Origin: Pantoea rwandensis
Lineage (GTDB): Bacteria > Pseudomonadota > Gammaproteobacteria > Enterobacterales > Enterobacteriaceae
DNA: 64,000 nucleotides
Direction of reading: 5' to 3'
Assembly: GCF_002095475.1 (NCBI RefSeq)
Contig: NZ_MLFR01000015.1
Location: forward strand, 60,684-124,683
Shown here one piece after another: positions 51,384 through 61,753 of this stretch. Both the position numbers and the translations under genes were made by a program. Each line of letters opens with the position of its first letter. Position 1 is the stretch's first letter. Under the pieces are notes generated by a model that did no database searches, had not been told where the DNA came from, and was given only the letters and a program-made list of their open reading frames with translations.

Positions 51384-51935
51384 TTAGTGGCCGGGGAAAT
51401 TGACGAGGCTAAAGCAGTCGATGCCCATCGCTGTCAGGCGTGCTTCACCGCTCAAGTCGAACAGGTTGATCACAAATGCCGCATCTTTGACTTCACCACC
51501 GGCACGGCGGATCAGTTTCACGGTCGCTTCCAGTGTTCCGCCGGTAGCCAGCAGATCGTCAACCACTAACACCACGTCGCCTGGCTTGATCGCGTCTTTG
51601 TGCAACTCCAACGCGTCGGTGCCGTACTCCAGCTCATAGCTTTCGCTGAAAGTTTCGCGCGGCAATTTACCTGGCTTACGTACCGGCACAAAGCCCACGC
51701 CCAGACCCAGCGCCACTGGCGCACCAAACAAGAAGCCACGTGCCTCTGTACCCACGACTTTGGTGATGCCTTTGTCACGATAGCGCTCAACCAGAATGGC
51801 AATCGACGCGGCATAAGCCTGCGGATCTTCCATCAAACTGGTGACGTCACGGAACAGGATGCCCGGCTTAGGGTAGTCAGGGATGCTTTTGATGCTGTTT
51901 TTGATGAGTTCAAGCTGCTGAGCAGTTGCGGTCAT
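51384..51935 (-). CDS. apt: Apt, adenine phosphoribosyltransferase
   Basis: Salvages adenine to AMP with PRPP. 183 residues starting [20 protein letters not shown], as in E. coli. The PRPP-binding loop is [15 protein letters not shown] chose the ATG at 51935 rather than upstream in-frame codons that lie in non-homologous sequence. Confidence 0.97.
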   Translation of the reverse strand: MTATAQQLELIKNSIKSIPDYPKPGILFRDVTSLMEDPQAYAASIAILVERYRDKGITKVVGTEARGFLFGAPVALGLGVGFVPVRKPGKLPRETFSESYELEYGTDALELHKDAIKPGDVVLVVDDLLATGGTLEATVKLIRRAGGEVKDAAFVINLFDLSGEARLTAMGIDCFSLVNFPGH

Positions 51936-52088
51936 ATGTGTTACGCCTGGAAAAATATCTAATACGCGCGGCTTCTGACAGCGCCAATACCCGGAAACCG
52001 GGTTAAGCGAAGACATTTAAACAGGGAAGCCACGCACGAAGATGCCCAAATCTATGCAAATACCCGGTTAAATGCAACCCTGACGCGC

Positions 52089-52469
52089 TTATTCGCCTGC
52101 GTCAGCATTTTCTTCCACCACCGGAATGCGCCACATAAACAGCAACAGCACACATAACATCACACCCAACATTATCCGTACCCACAGCATATTTACCAGG
52201 TAGATAGACACAGCAAAGGTGATAACGATCAGCAACATGGCGCGCCCTTTCGCTCCCGGTGGCATGGCCCGATGCTGTTGCCAGTGACGAATATAACGTC
52301 CAAACGGAGAGCGCCAAAGCAGCCAGTGATGAAAACGCGGTGACGATCGGGCAAAACACCAGGCCGCCAGCAACACAAATGGCGTGGTGGGTAATAAAGG
52401 TAATACAATGCCCAGCGTACCCAGCACAATTGCCAGCCAGCCGAGGCACAGAAGTAAAATTCGCTGCAT
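52089..52469 (-). CDS. ybaN: YbaN, DUF454 inner-membrane protein
   Basis: A protein of 126 residues with an N-terminal hydrophobic pair (LLLCLGWLAIVLGTLGIVLPLLPTTPF spans it), the conserved ARSSPRFHHWLL loop and two C-terminal membrane helices. E. coli YbaN is at the same place, beside priC and apt. Function unknown. The ATG at 52469 gives the family N-terminus; upstream in-frame codons run into the priC promoter region. Confidence 0.93.
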   Translation of the reverse strand: MQRILLLCLGWLAIVLGTLGIVLPLLPTTPFVLLAAWCFARSSPRFHHWLLWRSPFGRYIRHWQQHRAMPPGAKGRAMLLIVITFAVSIYLVNMLWVRIMLGVMLCVLLLFMWRIPVVEENADAGE

Positions 52470-52526
52470 GCCTGATGCCTGATAAAATCGGAACTGCGCT
52501 ACGTTAACACAGCCGGAATCAGAGTG

Positions 52527-53039
52527 ATGCCCCAACCGCCCGCACATCAACGCTTAATGCCCCTCGTCGAACAACTGCGTCAGCAGATTGCACAGCAAAG
52601 CGATGGAGCCTGTCGTCAGCCCCGTTTTGACGCACAGCTGTTTCGTTGTAAAGGGACGCGATTAACTGACTATTTGCGCGAGCTTGAGCAAAATCTGGCT
52701 CAACTCAGCGCCCCCGAAACCGATATGATGCGTCGCCAGTGGTTGGCAGAAAAGGTGCTGGACCAGGTTGCCGCGCTGCAACGTGAATGTCTAAGTCAGC
52801 AGTTACGTCCCGTTCGTGAACGGCCGCGCAGCGATCCGCGTCAACAAAAGCGCGAAGAGTACCTGGGTTACGAAACACGACTCTTGGCGATGATTGAGCA
52901 GCGTGAAGCGCATTTGGCGCAGGCAGAAACGCTGAGTGTGCAGCAGCAGCTGATCCGCGAAGTGGACGTGTTGCATGAACGCCTGGCACGCTGCCGCAGT
53001 GCACTGCATAAGTTAGAATTGTCCATTCAGGCACAATAA
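52527..53039 (+). CDS. priC: PriC, primosomal replication protein N''
   Basis: A replication-restart protein of about 170 residues that helps load DnaB at stalled forks lacking a nascent leading strand. Helical and Gln/Arg-rich, with [18 protein letters not shown] and [16 protein letters not shown] resembling E. coli PriC. The start may be the ATG at 52527 or the GTG one codon earlier. Divergent from ybaN. Confidence 0.9.
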   Translation: MPQPPAHQRLMPLVEQLRQQIAQQSDGACRQPRFDAQLFRCKGTRLTDYLRELEQNLAQLSAPETDMMRRQWLAEKVLDQVAALQRECLSQQLRPVRERPRSDPRQQKREEYLGYETRLLAMIEQREAHLAQAETLSVQQQLIREVDVLHERLARCRSALHKLELSIQAQ

Positions 53040-53090
53040 GCCACCTCCACTTTCCTCTATACTTCTTCGAACGAATTCAGGAGGAAAATC

Positions 53091-53336
53091 ATGACCCTTA
53101 TCTTGTGGATAGCGATCGGCATCTTGGCAGGCTGGTTAAAGCGCATGATGTTTCCCGGTCGACCGGGTGGTTTTGTCCCTACGCTGGTGCTGGCCGTGAT
53201 TGGCGCACTGATTGGGGGCTACATCGCGACCTATTTCACCACTGGCGATCTGTCCACACTACATCCCGCTGGCTTTGCCGTGGCGTTGATCGGCGCAGTG
53301 CTCATGCTGTTAGTGGCCGCAAAATTACGTATTTAG
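53091..53336 (+). CDS. GlsB/YeaQ/YmgE-family small membrane protein
   Basis: A protein of 81 residues with three hydrophobic segments and glycine-rich turns ([18 protein letters not shown]), typical of the transglycosylase-associated (GlsB/YeaQ) family linked to stress. AGGAGG lies before the ATG. It sits between priC and ybaM, where E. coli has no such gene. It is probably co-transcribed with ybaM, 8 bp downstream. Confidence 0.88.
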   Translation: MTLILWIAIGILAGWLKRMMFPGRPGGFVPTLVLAVIGALIGGYIATYFTTGDLSTLHPAGFAVALIGAVLMLLVAAKLRI

Positions 53337-53344
53337 GAGTAAAA

Positions 53345-53500
53345 ATGTCATTAGAAACAGCATCAGACGAAATCAAGCTAGCGGTTGATTTGATTCAACT
53401 GTTAGAAGAGAACCAAGTGCCAACCACTACGGTGTTGGCGGCACTGGACATAGTTCAGCGCGATTACCTGCAAAAGCAGGCTGCAGAAGGCGCGAATTAA
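53345..53500 (+). CDS. ybaM: YbaM, DUF2496 small protein
   Basis: A protein of 51 residues ([20 protein letters not shown]...), clearly matching YbaM of E. coli in sequence and place. Function unknown. AGGAG is five bases before the ATG. Its stop overlaps the convergent acrR stop by 4 bp. Confidence 0.92.
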   Translation: MSLETASDEIKLAVDLIQLLEENQVPTTTVLAALDIVQRDYLQKQAAEGAN

Positions 53501-54135
53501 CGCGCCGCAGAAAGGGTCGGACTCAGCCGCAGCATGTCCAGGAATGCATCGACCAGTTGTGGTGCATCCGCCGCGAGATCAAATGCCTGCGGGTTAAACA
53601 ACCAATTTTCCATCATGCCGTTGATGTAACTGCACATGAGCCGCGCCGACTGAAGCGTGTTCAGGCTGGCGGGCAATTGCCCGACATCAATGCATTCACG
53701 CAGCACTAATTCAATCCTGTCGTAACACTCCAGCAGTAAACTTTGACGCATATCTTGTAATGTCGACATTTCGCCCACGAACTCACATTTATGGAAGATA
53801 ATCTCCATTAGTGCGCGTCTTTGCGGATCCTTTGCTGTGGCGTCAAGGATATAGATCAGCATTGAGCGAATAACAGAAAGTGGATCACCCGGGTATTTTG
53901 TCTGATACTCAAGTTCCACATCGTCAAGCCCAGCGTCACACCGAAGCCAGATTTCATGCAATACATCGGCTTTATTTTTGAAATGCCAGTAGATAGCGCC
54001 GCGCGTTACGCCGGCAGCTGATGCGATATCCGCCAGGGATGTGGCAGCCACACCGTGTTCGGAGAAGTGTGCTAGCGCGGCATCCAGAATTTGGTGTCGC
54101 GTTTCAAGTGCTTGCGCTTTGGTTTTTCGTGCCAT
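53497..54135 (-). CDS. acrR: AcrR, TetR-family repressor of acrAB
   Basis: A TetR regulator of 212 residues with the N-terminal HTH ([25 protein letters not shown]) and a ligand-binding C-terminus. It represses the divergent acrAB and itself via the palindrome at 54165-54188; ligands such as dyes and drugs release it. N-terminal [15 protein letters not shown] matches E. coli. Confidence 0.96.
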   Translation of the reverse strand: MARKTKAQALETRHQILDAALAHFSEHGVAATSLADIASAAGVTRGAIYWHFKNKADVLHEIWLRCDAGLDDVELEYQTKYPGDPLSVIRSMLIYILDATAKDPQRRALMEIIFHKCEFVGEMSTLQDMRQSLLLECYDRIELVLRECIDVGQLPASLNTLQSARLMCSYINGMMENWLFNPQAFDLAADAPQLVDAFLDMLRLSPTLSAAR

Positions 54136-54164
54136 AGAGGACTTTTTTTACAAACTGGCAAGTT

Positions 54165-54188
54165 TACATACATTTGTGAATGTATGTA
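54165..54188. promoter_or_regulatory. AcrR operator
   Basis: A 24-bp inverted repeat, TACATACA-TTTGTGAA-TGTATGTA, in the acrR-acrA intergenic region. By memory it is identical to the E. coli AcrR-binding site. It is 30 bp upstream of the acrR start and about 90 bp upstream of acrA. Confidence 0.9.
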
Positions 54189-54277
54189 CCATAGCACGAC
54201 CCGTGTTTTAACGCAGCAATGGGTTTATCGGTTTGTGATCCATTGATCATTTGATATCGGACACTAGAGGTTTATTT

Positions 54278-55468
54278 ATGAATAAAAACAGAGGATTAGC
54301 GCCTCTGGCGGCCGTCCTGATGCTTTCAGGCAGCTTTTTGTTAACAGGATGTGATGATAATAAATCCCAGCAAGCCGCCCAGCAGCAGCCCCCTGAAGTG
54401 GGCGTTGTCACGTTAAAAAACGAGCCCCTGAAGATTACCACTGAACTACCTGGCCGTACCTCAGCCTTCCGTGTAGCCGAAGTGCGTCCTCAGGTGTCAG
54501 GTATCATCCTGAAGCGTAATTTTGTTGAAGGAACGGATATCAAAGCAGGCGTGTCCCTGTATCAGATCGATCCCGCGACCTATCAGGCCGCTTATGACAG
54601 TGCGAAAGGCGACTTAGCGCAGGCGCAGGCTAATGCGCACGTGGCTCAGTTGACGATCAAACGTTATAAACCGCTGTTAGGCACCAAGTACATCAGCCAG
54701 CAAGATTACGACACCGCGGCAGCCACTGCGGCACAAACTGCGGCTGCGGTTCAGGCAGCGCAAGCTAATGTCGAAACCGCGCGTATCAATCTGGCCTATA
54801 CCAAAGTGACCTCGCCTATCAGCGGTCGCATTGGTAAATCTGCGGTGACAGAAGGCGCACTGGTGTCCAGTGGACAAACCACGGCGCTGGCAACCGTACA
54901 GCAGTTGGATCCAATGTATGTCGATGTGACCCAATCCAGTGATGATTTCCTGCGTTTGCGCGCAGAACTGGAATCCGGTCAGCTGAAACAGAATGACGGC
55001 AAAGCCAACGTCACCCTGCTGATGCAAAACGGTAGCGCATACACTCAGACAGGCACATTGGAATTCTCTGATGTGACCGTGGATGAAACCACCGGCTCCA
55101 TCACGCTGCGCGCCATCTTCCCAAATCCAGACAATCGTCTGCTGCCCGGCATGTTTGTCCGTGCGCGTTTGGATGAAGGTACAAATCCAACCGCATTGCT
55201 GGTGCCACAGCAGGGTGTGACCCGTACTCCAACCGGTCAGGCAACAGCGATGGTAGTGGGTGCAGATAATAAAGTTGAAGTGCGTAACATCACCGCTAAT
55301 CAGGCATATGGCGACAAATGGCTGGTGACGGATGGCCTTAAAGAGGGCGATCGCGTGATCACCGTCGGTCTTCAGCGTGCCAAGCCAGGTGCGCAGGTGA
55401 CACCACAAGAAGTCAAAGATGATGCCAAAGCAGCACCCGAAGCGCAGTCTGCCAAAGCATCGTCCTAA
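54278..55468 (+). CDS. acrA: AcrA, RND efflux periplasmic adaptor lipoprotein
   Basis: A membrane-fusion protein of 396 residues. The signal peptide ends in the lipobox LLTGC with lipid-modified Cys at 25. Lipoyl/hairpin segments (GTKYISQQDYDTAAA) and the beta-barrel region follow. It links AcrB to TolC. The ATG at 54278 fits the signal peptide; an earlier in-frame ATG has no role. The acrB start is 17 bp downstream. Confidence 0.97.
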   Translation: MNKNRGLAPLAAVLMLSGSFLLTGCDDNKSQQAAQQQPPEVGVVTLKNEPLKITTELPGRTSAFRVAEVRPQVSGIILKRNFVEGTDIKAGVSLYQIDPATYQAAYDSAKGDLAQAQANAHVAQLTIKRYKPLLGTKYISQQDYDTAAATAAQTAAAVQAAQANVETARINLAYTKVTSPISGRIGKSAVTEGALVSSGQTTALATVQQLDPMYVDVTQSSDDFLRLRAELESGQLKQNDGKANVTLLMQNGSAYTQTGTLEFSDVTVDETTGSITLRAIFPNPDNRLLPGMFVRARLDEGTNPTALLVPQQGVTRTPTGQATAMVVGADNKVEVRNITANQAYGDKWLVTDGLKEGDRVITVGLQRAKPGAQVTPQEVKDDAKAAPEAQSAKASS

Positions 55469-55485
55469 ACAGGAGCCACTGATAC

Positions 55486-58400
55486 ATGGCTAAGTTCTTT
55501 ATCGATCGCCCCATTTTTGCCTGGGTGCTTGCCATCATTATTATGCTGGCGGGTACACTTGCGATTATCAATCTGCCGATTGAGCAATATCCCAATGTTG
55601 CGCCACCGGCCGTTGAAATTCAGGCATCTTATCCGGGTGCTGATGCGAAAACGCTGCAAGACTCGGTAACTCAGGTTATCGAACAAAACATGAATGGTAT
55701 CGACGGACTGATGTATATGTCCTCGAGCAGTGACTCGTCGGGTACCTTAACGCTGACGCTGACCTTCCAGTCCGGTACTAACGCAGATATTGCGCAGGTA
55801 CAGGTACAGAACAAGCTGCAGTTGGCGATGCCATTGCTGCCGCAGGAAGTACAGCAACAGGGTATTCAGGTTAAAAAATCCTCCAGCAGCTTCCTGATGG
55901 TGGCGGGTTTTGTCAGTGATGACGGCAGCATGACGCAGAATGATATTTCTGACTATGTGGCTTCCAACATCAAGGACCCGATCAGCCGTACACCAGGCGT
56001 GGGTGATACCCAAGTGTTTGGTGCACAGTATGCGATGCGTATCTGGCTGGATCCGCACAAGCTCAACAACTACCAGCTGACGCCGGTAGATGTGATCAGT
56101 GCATTAGGCACCCAGAACACCCAGGTCGCCGCCGGTCAGTTAGGGGGTACACCGCCAGTGCCTGGTCAGCAGTTGAACGCCTCGATTATTGCGCAGACCC
56201 GTCTGACCAATACCGAAGAGTTCGGCAACATTCTGTTGAAAGTGAATCAGGACGGTTCGCAAGTCCGCTTGCGTGACGTGGCGAAAATTGAACTCGGTGG
56301 TGAAAACTACGAGATCATCGCACGCTATAACGGTAAACCCGCTTCCGGTATCGGTATCAAGCTGGCGACTGGGGCTAACGCACTGGATACCGCACAAGCC
56401 GTAAAAGATGAGCTGGCCAAATTGCAGCCGTTCTTCCCGTCAGGAATGAAAACCGTTTACCCGTACGACACCACGCCATTCGTTAAGATCTCGATCTTCG
56501 AAGTGGTAAAAACGCTGTTTGAAGCGATCGTGCTGGTGTTCCTGGTGATGTATCTGTTCCTGCAGAACTTCCGCGCCACGTTGATTCCAACTATCGCGGT
56601 GCCGGTGGTGCTGTTGGGTACCTTCGCCATCATCAGTGCATTCGGTTACTCGATAAACACGCTAACGATGTTCGGCATGGTGCTCGCCATCGGCTTGCTG
56701 GTGGATGACGCCATCGTAGTGGTGGAGAACGTAGAGCGTGTCATGGCGGAAGAGGGTTTACCGCCGAAAGAAGCGACGAAACGTTCGATGGAGCAGATTC
56801 AGGGTGCGCTGGTCGGTATTGCCTTGGTGCTGTCTGCGGTATTTATTCCGATGGCCTTCTTCGGCGGGTCTACTGGGGTCATTTATCGTCAGTTCTCGAT
56901 CACCATCGTTTCCGCGATGGCGCTGTCAGTGTTGGTTGCGTTGATTCTGACCCCGGCACTGTGTGCCACCATGCTGAAGCCGATCAAGAAAGGCGACCAT
57001 GGTAAAACCACCGGCTTCTTCGGCTGGTTCAACCGTCTGTTCGACAAAAGCACCAACCACTACGTGGATAGCGTGGGCCACATCGTGCGTAGCACCGGTC
57101 GTTATCTGGTGATCTATCTGGTGATTGTGGTGGGCATGGCGTATCTGTTCCTGAAACTCCCGACCTCCTTCCTGCCGGAAGAAGATCAGGGTCTGTTACT
57201 GGCGCAGGCGCAGCTGCCGGCGGGTGCAACTCAGGAACGTACGCAGAAAGTGCTGGATCAGGTGACGGATTACTTCCTGAACAAAGAGAAAGACAGCGTT
57301 AACTCGGTATTTACCGTTAACGGCTTTGGCTTTGCAGGTCGTGGTCAGAACACCGGTATTGCCTTCGTCAGCCTCAAACCGTGGGATGAGCGTGGTGATG
57401 CCAGCCTGAAAGTGCCAGCGATTGCGGGACGCGCCATGCAGGCGTTGGGTCAGATTAAAGATGCAATGGTCTTCCCGTTCAACTTGCCGGCAATTATCGA
57501 ACTCGGTAACGCCACTGGCTTTGACTTCATGCTGACCGATCAGGGTAACCTGGGGCACGAGAAGTTGACCGCTGCGCGTAACCAGCTGTTTGGCATGATT
57601 GCTCAACACCCCGATACCTTGGTGGGTGTGCGTCCGAACGGTATGGAAGATACGCCTCAGTACAAACTGATCATCGATCAGGAAAAAGCGCAGGCACTGG
57701 GTGTGTCGTTGTCTGACATCAACACCACGCTGGGCGCGGGCTGGGGTGGCTCTTACGTCAATGACTTCATCGACCGTGGTCGTGTGAAGAAGGTGTACGT
57801 GATGGGCCAGGCTGACTCGCGTATGTTGCCAGATGACATCAGCAAATGGTTCGTGCGTAACAGCTCCGGCACAATGGTTCCGTTCTCTGCCTTCTCTTCG
57901 GCGAAGTGGCAGTACGGTTCACCGCGTCTGGAACGTTACAACGGCTTACCATCCATGGAGATCCTCGGACAGGCAGCGCCTGGTAAGAGCTCCGGTGATG
58001 CCATGAACCTGATGGAAGAACTGGCGGGCAAACTGCCTGCGGGTATCGGCTATGACTGGACGGGTATGTCCTATCAGGAACGTCTGTCCGGTAACCAGGC
58101 CCCTGCCCTGTATGCCATCTCGCTGATTGTGGTGTTCCTGTGTCTGGCTGCGTTGTACGAGAGCTGGTCGATTCCGTTCTCCGTTATGCTGGTGGTGCCG
58201 CTGGGTGTGGTCGGTGCATTGATCTTCACCACCTTACGCGGACTCAGTAACGACGTGTACTTCGTGGTGGGGCTGTTAACCACCATAGGCTTGTCGGCGA
58301 AGAACGCCATCCTGATCGTTGAATTCGCGAAGGATTTGATGGAGAAGGAAGGCAAAGGATTGGTGGAATCAACGCTGGAAGCAGCACGTATGCGTCTGCG

Positions 58401-58635
58401 CCCGATTCTGATGACCTCACTCGCCTTTATCCTCGGTGTACTGCCGCTGGCGATCAGTACCGGTGCCGGCTCTGGCGCACAGAACGCCGTCGGTACGGGT
58501 GTAATGGGCGGTATGGTGACGGCAACAGCGTTGGCCATCTTCTTCGTTCCGGTGTTCTTCGTGGTGGTTCGCCGCCGCTTTGGCAAGAACAAAGCCGAGA
58601 TCGAACAAGGCCATCCGGTCGAACACAAGCACTAA
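55486..58635 (+). CDS. acrB: AcrB, RND multidrug efflux pump
   Basis: Trimeric inner-membrane drug/proton antiporter of 1,049 residues, the E. coli AcrB length. N-terminal [18 protein letters not shown], the proton-relay aspartate pair in [17 protein letters not shown] (about 407-408) and the [16 protein letters not shown] helix with its lysine near 940 are visible. With AcrA and TolC it exports dyes, bile salts and many antibiotics. A strong terminator follows. Confidence 0.98.
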   Translation: MAKFFIDRPIFAWVLAIIIMLAGTLAIINLPIEQYPNVAPPAVEIQASYPGADAKTLQDSVTQVIEQNMNGIDGLMYMSSSSDSSGTLTLTLTFQSGTNADIAQVQVQNKLQLAMPLLPQEVQQQGIQVKKSSSSFLMVAGFVSDDGSMTQNDISDYVASNIKDPISRTPGVGDTQVFGAQYAMRIWLDPHKLNNYQLTPVDVISALGTQNTQVAAGQLGGTPPVPGQQLNASIIAQTRLTNTEEFGNILLKVNQDGSQVRLRDVAKIELGGENYEIIARYNGKPASGIGIKLATGANALDTAQAVKDELAKLQPFFPSGMKTVYPYDTTPFVKISIFEVVKTLFEAIVLVFLVMYLFLQNFRATLIPTIAVPVVLLGTFAIISAFGYSINTLTMFGMVLAIGLLVDDAIVVVENVERVMAEEGLPPKEATKRSMEQIQGALVGIALVLSAVFIPMAFFGGSTGVIYRQFSITIVSAMALSVLVALILTPALCATMLKPIKKGDHGKTTGFFGWFNRLFDKSTNHYVDSVGHIVRSTGRYLVIYLVIVVGMAYLFLKLPTSFLPEEDQGLLLAQAQLPAGATQERTQKVLDQVTDYFLNKEKDSVNSVFTVNGFGFAGRGQNTGIAFVSLKPWDERGDASLKVPAIAGRAMQALGQIKDAMVFPFNLPAIIELGNATGFDFMLTDQGNLGHEKLTAARNQLFGMIAQHPDTLVGVRPNGMEDTPQYKLIIDQEKAQALGVSLSDINTTLGAGWGGSYVNDFIDRGRVKKVYVMGQADSRMLPDDISKWFVRNSSGTMVPFSAFSSAKWQYGSPRLERYNGLPSMEILGQAAPGKSSGDAMNLMEELAGKLPAGIGYDWTGMSYQERLSGNQAPALYAISLIVVFLCLAALYESWSIPFSVMLVVPLGVVGALIFTTLRGLSNDVYFVVGLLTTIGLSAKNAILIVEFAKDLMEKEGKGLVESTLEAARMRLRPILMTSLAFILGVLPLAISTGAGSGAQNAVGTGVMGGMVTATALAIFFVPVFFVVVRRRFGKNKAEIEQGHPVEHKH

Positions 58636-58650
58636 GGTTTAACCTGTTGA

Positions 58651-58675
58651 AAAGGCCGCGCAAGCGGCCTTTTTT
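58651..58675 (+). terminator. Terminator of acrAB
   Basis: Stem AAAGGCCGC/GCGGCCTTT with a GCAA loop and a T-run (58670-58675). Confidence 0.93.
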
Positions 58676-58753
58676 ATGGCCGCAATTTCCCCCTCCAGCG
58701 AATACCCGCACTGCAATCACGGTTGCAATCAATTCTCAGCGGGTTCATAATAT

Positions 58754-58768
58754 TGTTATATTATAACA
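58754..58768 (+). promoter_or_regulatory. Zur operator upstream of rpmE2
   Basis: TGTTATATTATAACA, a perfect 15-bp palindrome matching the enterobacterial Zur consensus core, 18 bp before the rpmE2 start. Zinc-bound Zur would repress the rpmE2-rpmJ2 operon. Confidence 0.88.
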
Positions 58769-58786
58769 TTACATGAGAGTGCAGCT

Positions 58787-59044
58787 ATGAAAGCCAATAT
58801 CCATCCGCAATACCGTCCCGTGGTGTTCCATGACACCTCTGTTGATGAGTATTTCAAAATCGGTTCCACCATTAAAACCGAGCGCACCATTGAGTTCGAA
58901 GGTGAAGTGCTGCCGTACGTGACGCTGGATGTCTCTTCAAAATCTCACGTCCACTACACCGGCAAGCAGAAAGATCTCACCAAAGAAGGCAGCGCCGCAC
59001 GCTTCAACAAGCGTTTCGGCAGCTTCCTGACGCGCGGCAAATAA
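58787..59044 (+). CDS. rpmE2: Zinc-independent ribosomal protein L31 (type B)
   Basis: An L31 paralog of 85 residues ([18 protein letters not shown]..., [13 protein letters not shown]). It has no cysteine at all, so it lacks the zinc site of the main L31. Under zinc starvation such paralogs replace the zinc form on the ribosome and free zinc. Controlled by the Zur box just upstream; co-transcribed with rpmJ2 (14-bp gap). Confidence 0.96.
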   Translation: MKANIHPQYRPVVFHDTSVDEYFKIGSTIKTERTIEFEGEVLPYVTLDVSSKSHVHYTGKQKDLTKEGSAARFNKRFGSFLTRGK

Positions 59045-59058
59045 TCAGGAGTTAACGC

Positions 59059-59199
59059 ATGCAAGTTTTAAGTTCATTACGGTCAGCCAAGACCCGTCAC
59101 AAAGATTGCAAAGTGGTGCGCCGTAAAGGTCGCATTTATGTGATATGCAAAACGAATCCGCGCTTTAAGGCGGTTCAGGGAAGAAAGAAAAAAAGGTAG
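59059..59199 (+). CDS. rpmJ2: Zinc-independent ribosomal protein L36 paralog
   Basis: A protein of 46 residues, [20 protein letters not shown] to VQGRKKKR, matching E. coli YkgO. Of the four zinc ligands of normal L36, the first Cys reads His (HKDC) and the last His reads Phe (NPRFK), so zinc binding is lost. AGGAG precedes the ATG. The gene is short and easily missed. Confidence 0.94.
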   Translation: MQVLSSLRSAKTRHKDCKVVRRKGRIYVICKTNPRFKAVQGRKKKR

Positions 59200-59217
59200 G
59201 AAAGTGTCGTGATGATT

Positions 59218-59245
59218 GGCCGGGATGCTCCCCGGCCTTTTTTTT
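59218..59245. terminator. Terminator between rpmJ2 and the zinc ABC operon
   Basis: Stem GGCCGGG/CCCGGCC with a 6-nt loop, then eight T on the plus strand (59238-59245). It overlaps the stop of the convergent substrate-binding gene and ends the rpmE2-rpmJ2 transcript. Confidence 0.9.
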
Positions 59246-60122
59246 ACTTCATGCTTTGCAGCATGATCTCTACGTTGTGTTTGAAGGCAGCCACATAGGT
59301 TGCAGCAGGGCCATTGGCCTCGGACAGCGCTTCAGGATAGAGTTCACCGCCCGGCTTAGCGCCGGTTTCGCTGGCAATCTGCTTCACCAGACGCGGATCG
59401 GTCTGATTCTCCATAAAGTAGGTGTTGATGTGCTCAGCTTTCAACTGCTTGATAATCGACGCCACATCGCTGGCGCTGGCTTCTGCTTCGGTAGAGAAAC
59501 CGACCGGTGCGAGGAAGCTCACGCCATAGCGTTGGCCAAAGTAGCCAAAGGCATCATGGCTGGTCAGCACTTTGCGTTTGCTTTTCGCGACTGAGGCAAA
59601 TTCGCTTTTCGCCCAGCTATCCAGCTTCTGCAATTGCTGAATATAGCTTTCGCCGCTTTTACGAATATCTGCCGCATCTTCTGGATCGGCTTTGATCAGC
59701 GCATTCATCACGTTGGTGGCGTAGATTACCCCATTTTGCATGCTGTTCCATGCATGCGGGTCAGTAATGGTTTTCCCGTCATCCACCATTTTACGGGTGT
59801 TAATGCCGTTTGATGCCACCACGATCGTCCCTTTGTAGCCCGATGCGCTGATTAAACGATCCATCCAGCCTTCAAGCCCTAAACCACTGACAAACACGAC
59901 GTTAGCCTTAGCCAGAGACTCACTGTCCTGTGGGGTCGGCTCGAAGGTGTGTGGATCGCCGTTAGGTTGAACCAGCGATTTCACATTAACGTGATCGCCA
60001 CCCACCTGCTTAACGATATCCGCCAACACGGTGAAACTCGCCACCACATCCACTGTTTTTGCCATGGTCAATGGGCTGATTAACATGGCGCTAATCGCCA
60101 GACCCAGCGGTAACTTTTTCAT
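59244..60122 (-). CDS. Zinc ABC transporter, periplasmic substrate-binding protein
   Basis: A cluster A-I metal-binding protein of 292 residues with signal peptide (LAISAMLISPLTMAK). Likely metal ligands lie in GDPHTFEPTPQD, DPHAWNSM and SHDAFGYFG. It lacks the His-rich loop of E. coli ZnuA, so it is a distinct paralog. Zinc as substrate is inferred from the Zur box of this operon and the neighbouring zinc-free ribosomal proteins; manganese cannot be excluded from sequence alone. Last gene of the operon, 21 bp after the permease. Confidence 0.9.
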   Translation of the reverse strand: MKKLPLGLAISAMLISPLTMAKTVDVVASFTVLADIVKQVGGDHVNVKSLVQPNGDPHTFEPTPQDSESLAKANVVFVSGLGLEGWMDRLISASGYKGTIVVASNGINTRKMVDDGKTITDPHAWNSMQNGVIYATNVMNALIKADPEDAADIRKSGESYIQQLQKLDSWAKSEFASVAKSKRKVLTSHDAFGYFGQRYGVSFLAPVGFSTEAEASASDVASIIKQLKAEHINTYFMENQTDPRLVKQIASETGAKPGGELYPEALSEANGPAATYVAAFKHNVEIMLQSMK

Positions 60123-60143
60123 TTATATCCCCTAATCATTTAA

Positions 60144-60983
60144 TTATCGACGACGCAACAGGCCGCCACATGGTCCTGTCAAAACAGAAAGCAAAAACAG
60201 TACGGCCGCACTGAGCACCACCGCGGGTCCGGCGGGCAATGAGAAGTGCCATGAAAGAATCAACCCCACCAGCGCGGCTATCATCGCCAGCACCATCGCG
60301 ATGCCAAGCATGCAGGCGAGATGACGACTCCAGAAACGCGCGCTAGTGGCAGGCAGCATCATCAATCCCACGGACATCAGCGTGCCAAGCACCTGAAAAC
60401 CCGCCACAAGGTTGAGCACCACCAGCATCAGGAAGATGCCGTGCACCATCGGCGCGCTCCACTTCCCTTGCGCCCGCAGGAAATCAGGATCAAAAGCATC
60501 GATCACCAACGGACGGAAAATCACCGCCAGCATAAGTAAAGTGAAAGCCGCGATGCCGCCCACCAGCATGATGGCCGCGTTATCGACCGCCAGCAGCGAA
60601 CCAAACAGCACGTGCAGCAGATCGACACTTGATCCACGCAGCGAAACCAGCGTGACGCCCAGTGCCAGCGAGCCGAGATAGAAACCGGAGAAGCTGGCAT
60701 CTTCTTTTAAGGGGGTATATCGACTGACGGCACCGGAAAGGAGCGCGACGGCAAGACCGGCGATCAGCCCACCAATGCCCATCGCCACCAGCGATAAGCC
60801 GGAGACCAGATAGCCAATCGCCGCGCCCGGCAATACCGCATGCGATAAGGCATCGCCAACCAGACTCATACGACGCAGTGAAAGGAACACACCTAACGGC
60901 GTGGCGCTCAACGCTAACGCTACACAAGCCACTAACGCGCGGCGCATAAAACCAAACTCGATAAACGGTTGAATCAAAGTCAC
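60144..60983 (-). CDS. Zinc ABC transporter permease (ZnuB-like)
   Basis: An ABC-3 family permease of 279 residues with about eight membrane segments; GDALSHAVLPGAAIGYL near the N-terminus is the conserved family signature. The ATG overlaps the ATPase gene stop by 4 bp (ATGA). It works with the binding protein and ATPase on either side. Confidence 0.92.
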   Translation of the reverse strand: MTLIQPFIEFGFMRRALVACVALALSATPLGVFLSLRRMSLVGDALSHAVLPGAAIGYLVSGLSLVAMGIGGLIAGLAVALLSGAVSRYTPLKEDASFSGFYLGSLALGVTLVSLRGSSVDLLHVLFGSLLAVDNAAIMLVGGIAAFTLLMLAVIFRPLVIDAFDPDFLRAQGKWSAPMVHGIFLMLVVLNLVAGFQVLGTLMSVGLMMLPATSARFWSRHLACMLGIAMVLAMIAALVGLILSWHFSLPAGPAVVLSAAVLFLLSVLTGPCGGLLRRR

Positions 60984-61636
60984 GAAGCCACCCTACGCAG
61001 CAGTGGAGTGTGTGTGGAGTCTGCATCGTCGAGCGACAACACATCGTTAAAGTAACGCGCCACCAGCGGACGGTCGTGCAGAACCACCAGTAAGGTGGTT
61101 CCTGCCTGCTGTTGCTGTTCAAGGATTGACATCAACAACGTGACCGTCTGCGTATCAATGCCGTTGAAAGGCTCATCGAGCAGCCAGACTTTGCTTTGTT
61201 GCAGCATTAGGCGAGCAAACAACACGCGTTGCAGTTGCCCGCCGGAGAGCGTCGAGGGTTGTGCATCTGCAAAATCGCGCATTTGCACCGCGTCCAACGC
61301 GGCATCAATTTCAAGACGTAATGCTCGATTAATGCCACCAAACCAGCCACAGCGCGGCCAGCAGCCCATTGCTACCAGTTCATAGACAGTGAGGGGAAAG
61401 CGCGTTTCTAACTCGCTGCGCTGCGGTAACCAACCTAATAATTTGCGAGGCACTTGAACGTCGCAGGTTCCCGCGACAGGTGGCAACAGTCCCGCGATGG
61501 TTTTCAATAACGTGGATTTTCCGGTACCGTTCGCGCCCACCAGCGCTGTCATACTTCCCGATGAAAGTTCACCAGTGACAATTGGTGTGACCGCCCGTCC
61601 TTGATAGCCACCTTGTAATCGATTGAAATGCATCAT
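60980..61636 (-). CDS. Zinc ABC transporter ATP-binding protein (ZnuC-like)
   Basis: An ABC ATPase of about 218 residues: Walker A GANGTGKST, signature LSGGQLQRVLFARL and Walker B VWLLDEPFNGID. I chose the ATG at 61636, which overlaps the stop of a preceding 34-codon ORF (ATGA); the frame extends further upstream but that part has no homology and overlaps the small ORF. The next codon is also ATG. Confidence 0.9.
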   Translation of the reverse strand: MMHFNRLQGGYQGRAVTPIVTGELSSGSMTALVGANGTGKSTLLKTIAGLLPPVAGTCDVQVPRKLLGWLPQRSELETRFPLTVYELVAMGCWPRCGWFGGINRALRLEIDAALDAVQMRDFADAQPSTLSGGQLQRVLFARLMLQQSKVWLLDEPFNGIDTQTVTLLMSILEQQQQAGTTLLVVLHDRPLVARYFNDVLSLDDADSTHTPLLRRVAS

Positions 61637-61737
61637 TTTTGCATTCCCCAATAGATAGCTACCACAAGAAAAGCGATAAGTAACAGCGCCACTAAAAGGC
61701 GACCACCGAGCGAGAAAAGTAATCCACTGTGATTCAT
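61633..61737 (-). CDS. Predicted 34-residue single-pass membrane peptide, first in the zinc ABC operon
   Basis: The ORF begins MNHSGLLFSLGGRLLVALLL and ends YWGMQK, with one hydrophobic span of about 20 residues (LLVALLLIAFLVVAIYW) and polar ends. Its TGA overlaps the ATG of the ATPase gene, so it is positioned for translational coupling. It is the first ORF after the Zur box at 61754-61768. The ribosome-binding site is weak (GAAAG). I know no family for it; by analogy to other tiny subunits of transporters it may be an accessory peptide, but this is inference. Confidence 0.6.
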   Translation of the reverse strand: MNHSGLLFSLGGRLLVALLLIAFLVVAIYWGMQK

Positions 61738-61753
61738 GGCTTTCAACCAAATA

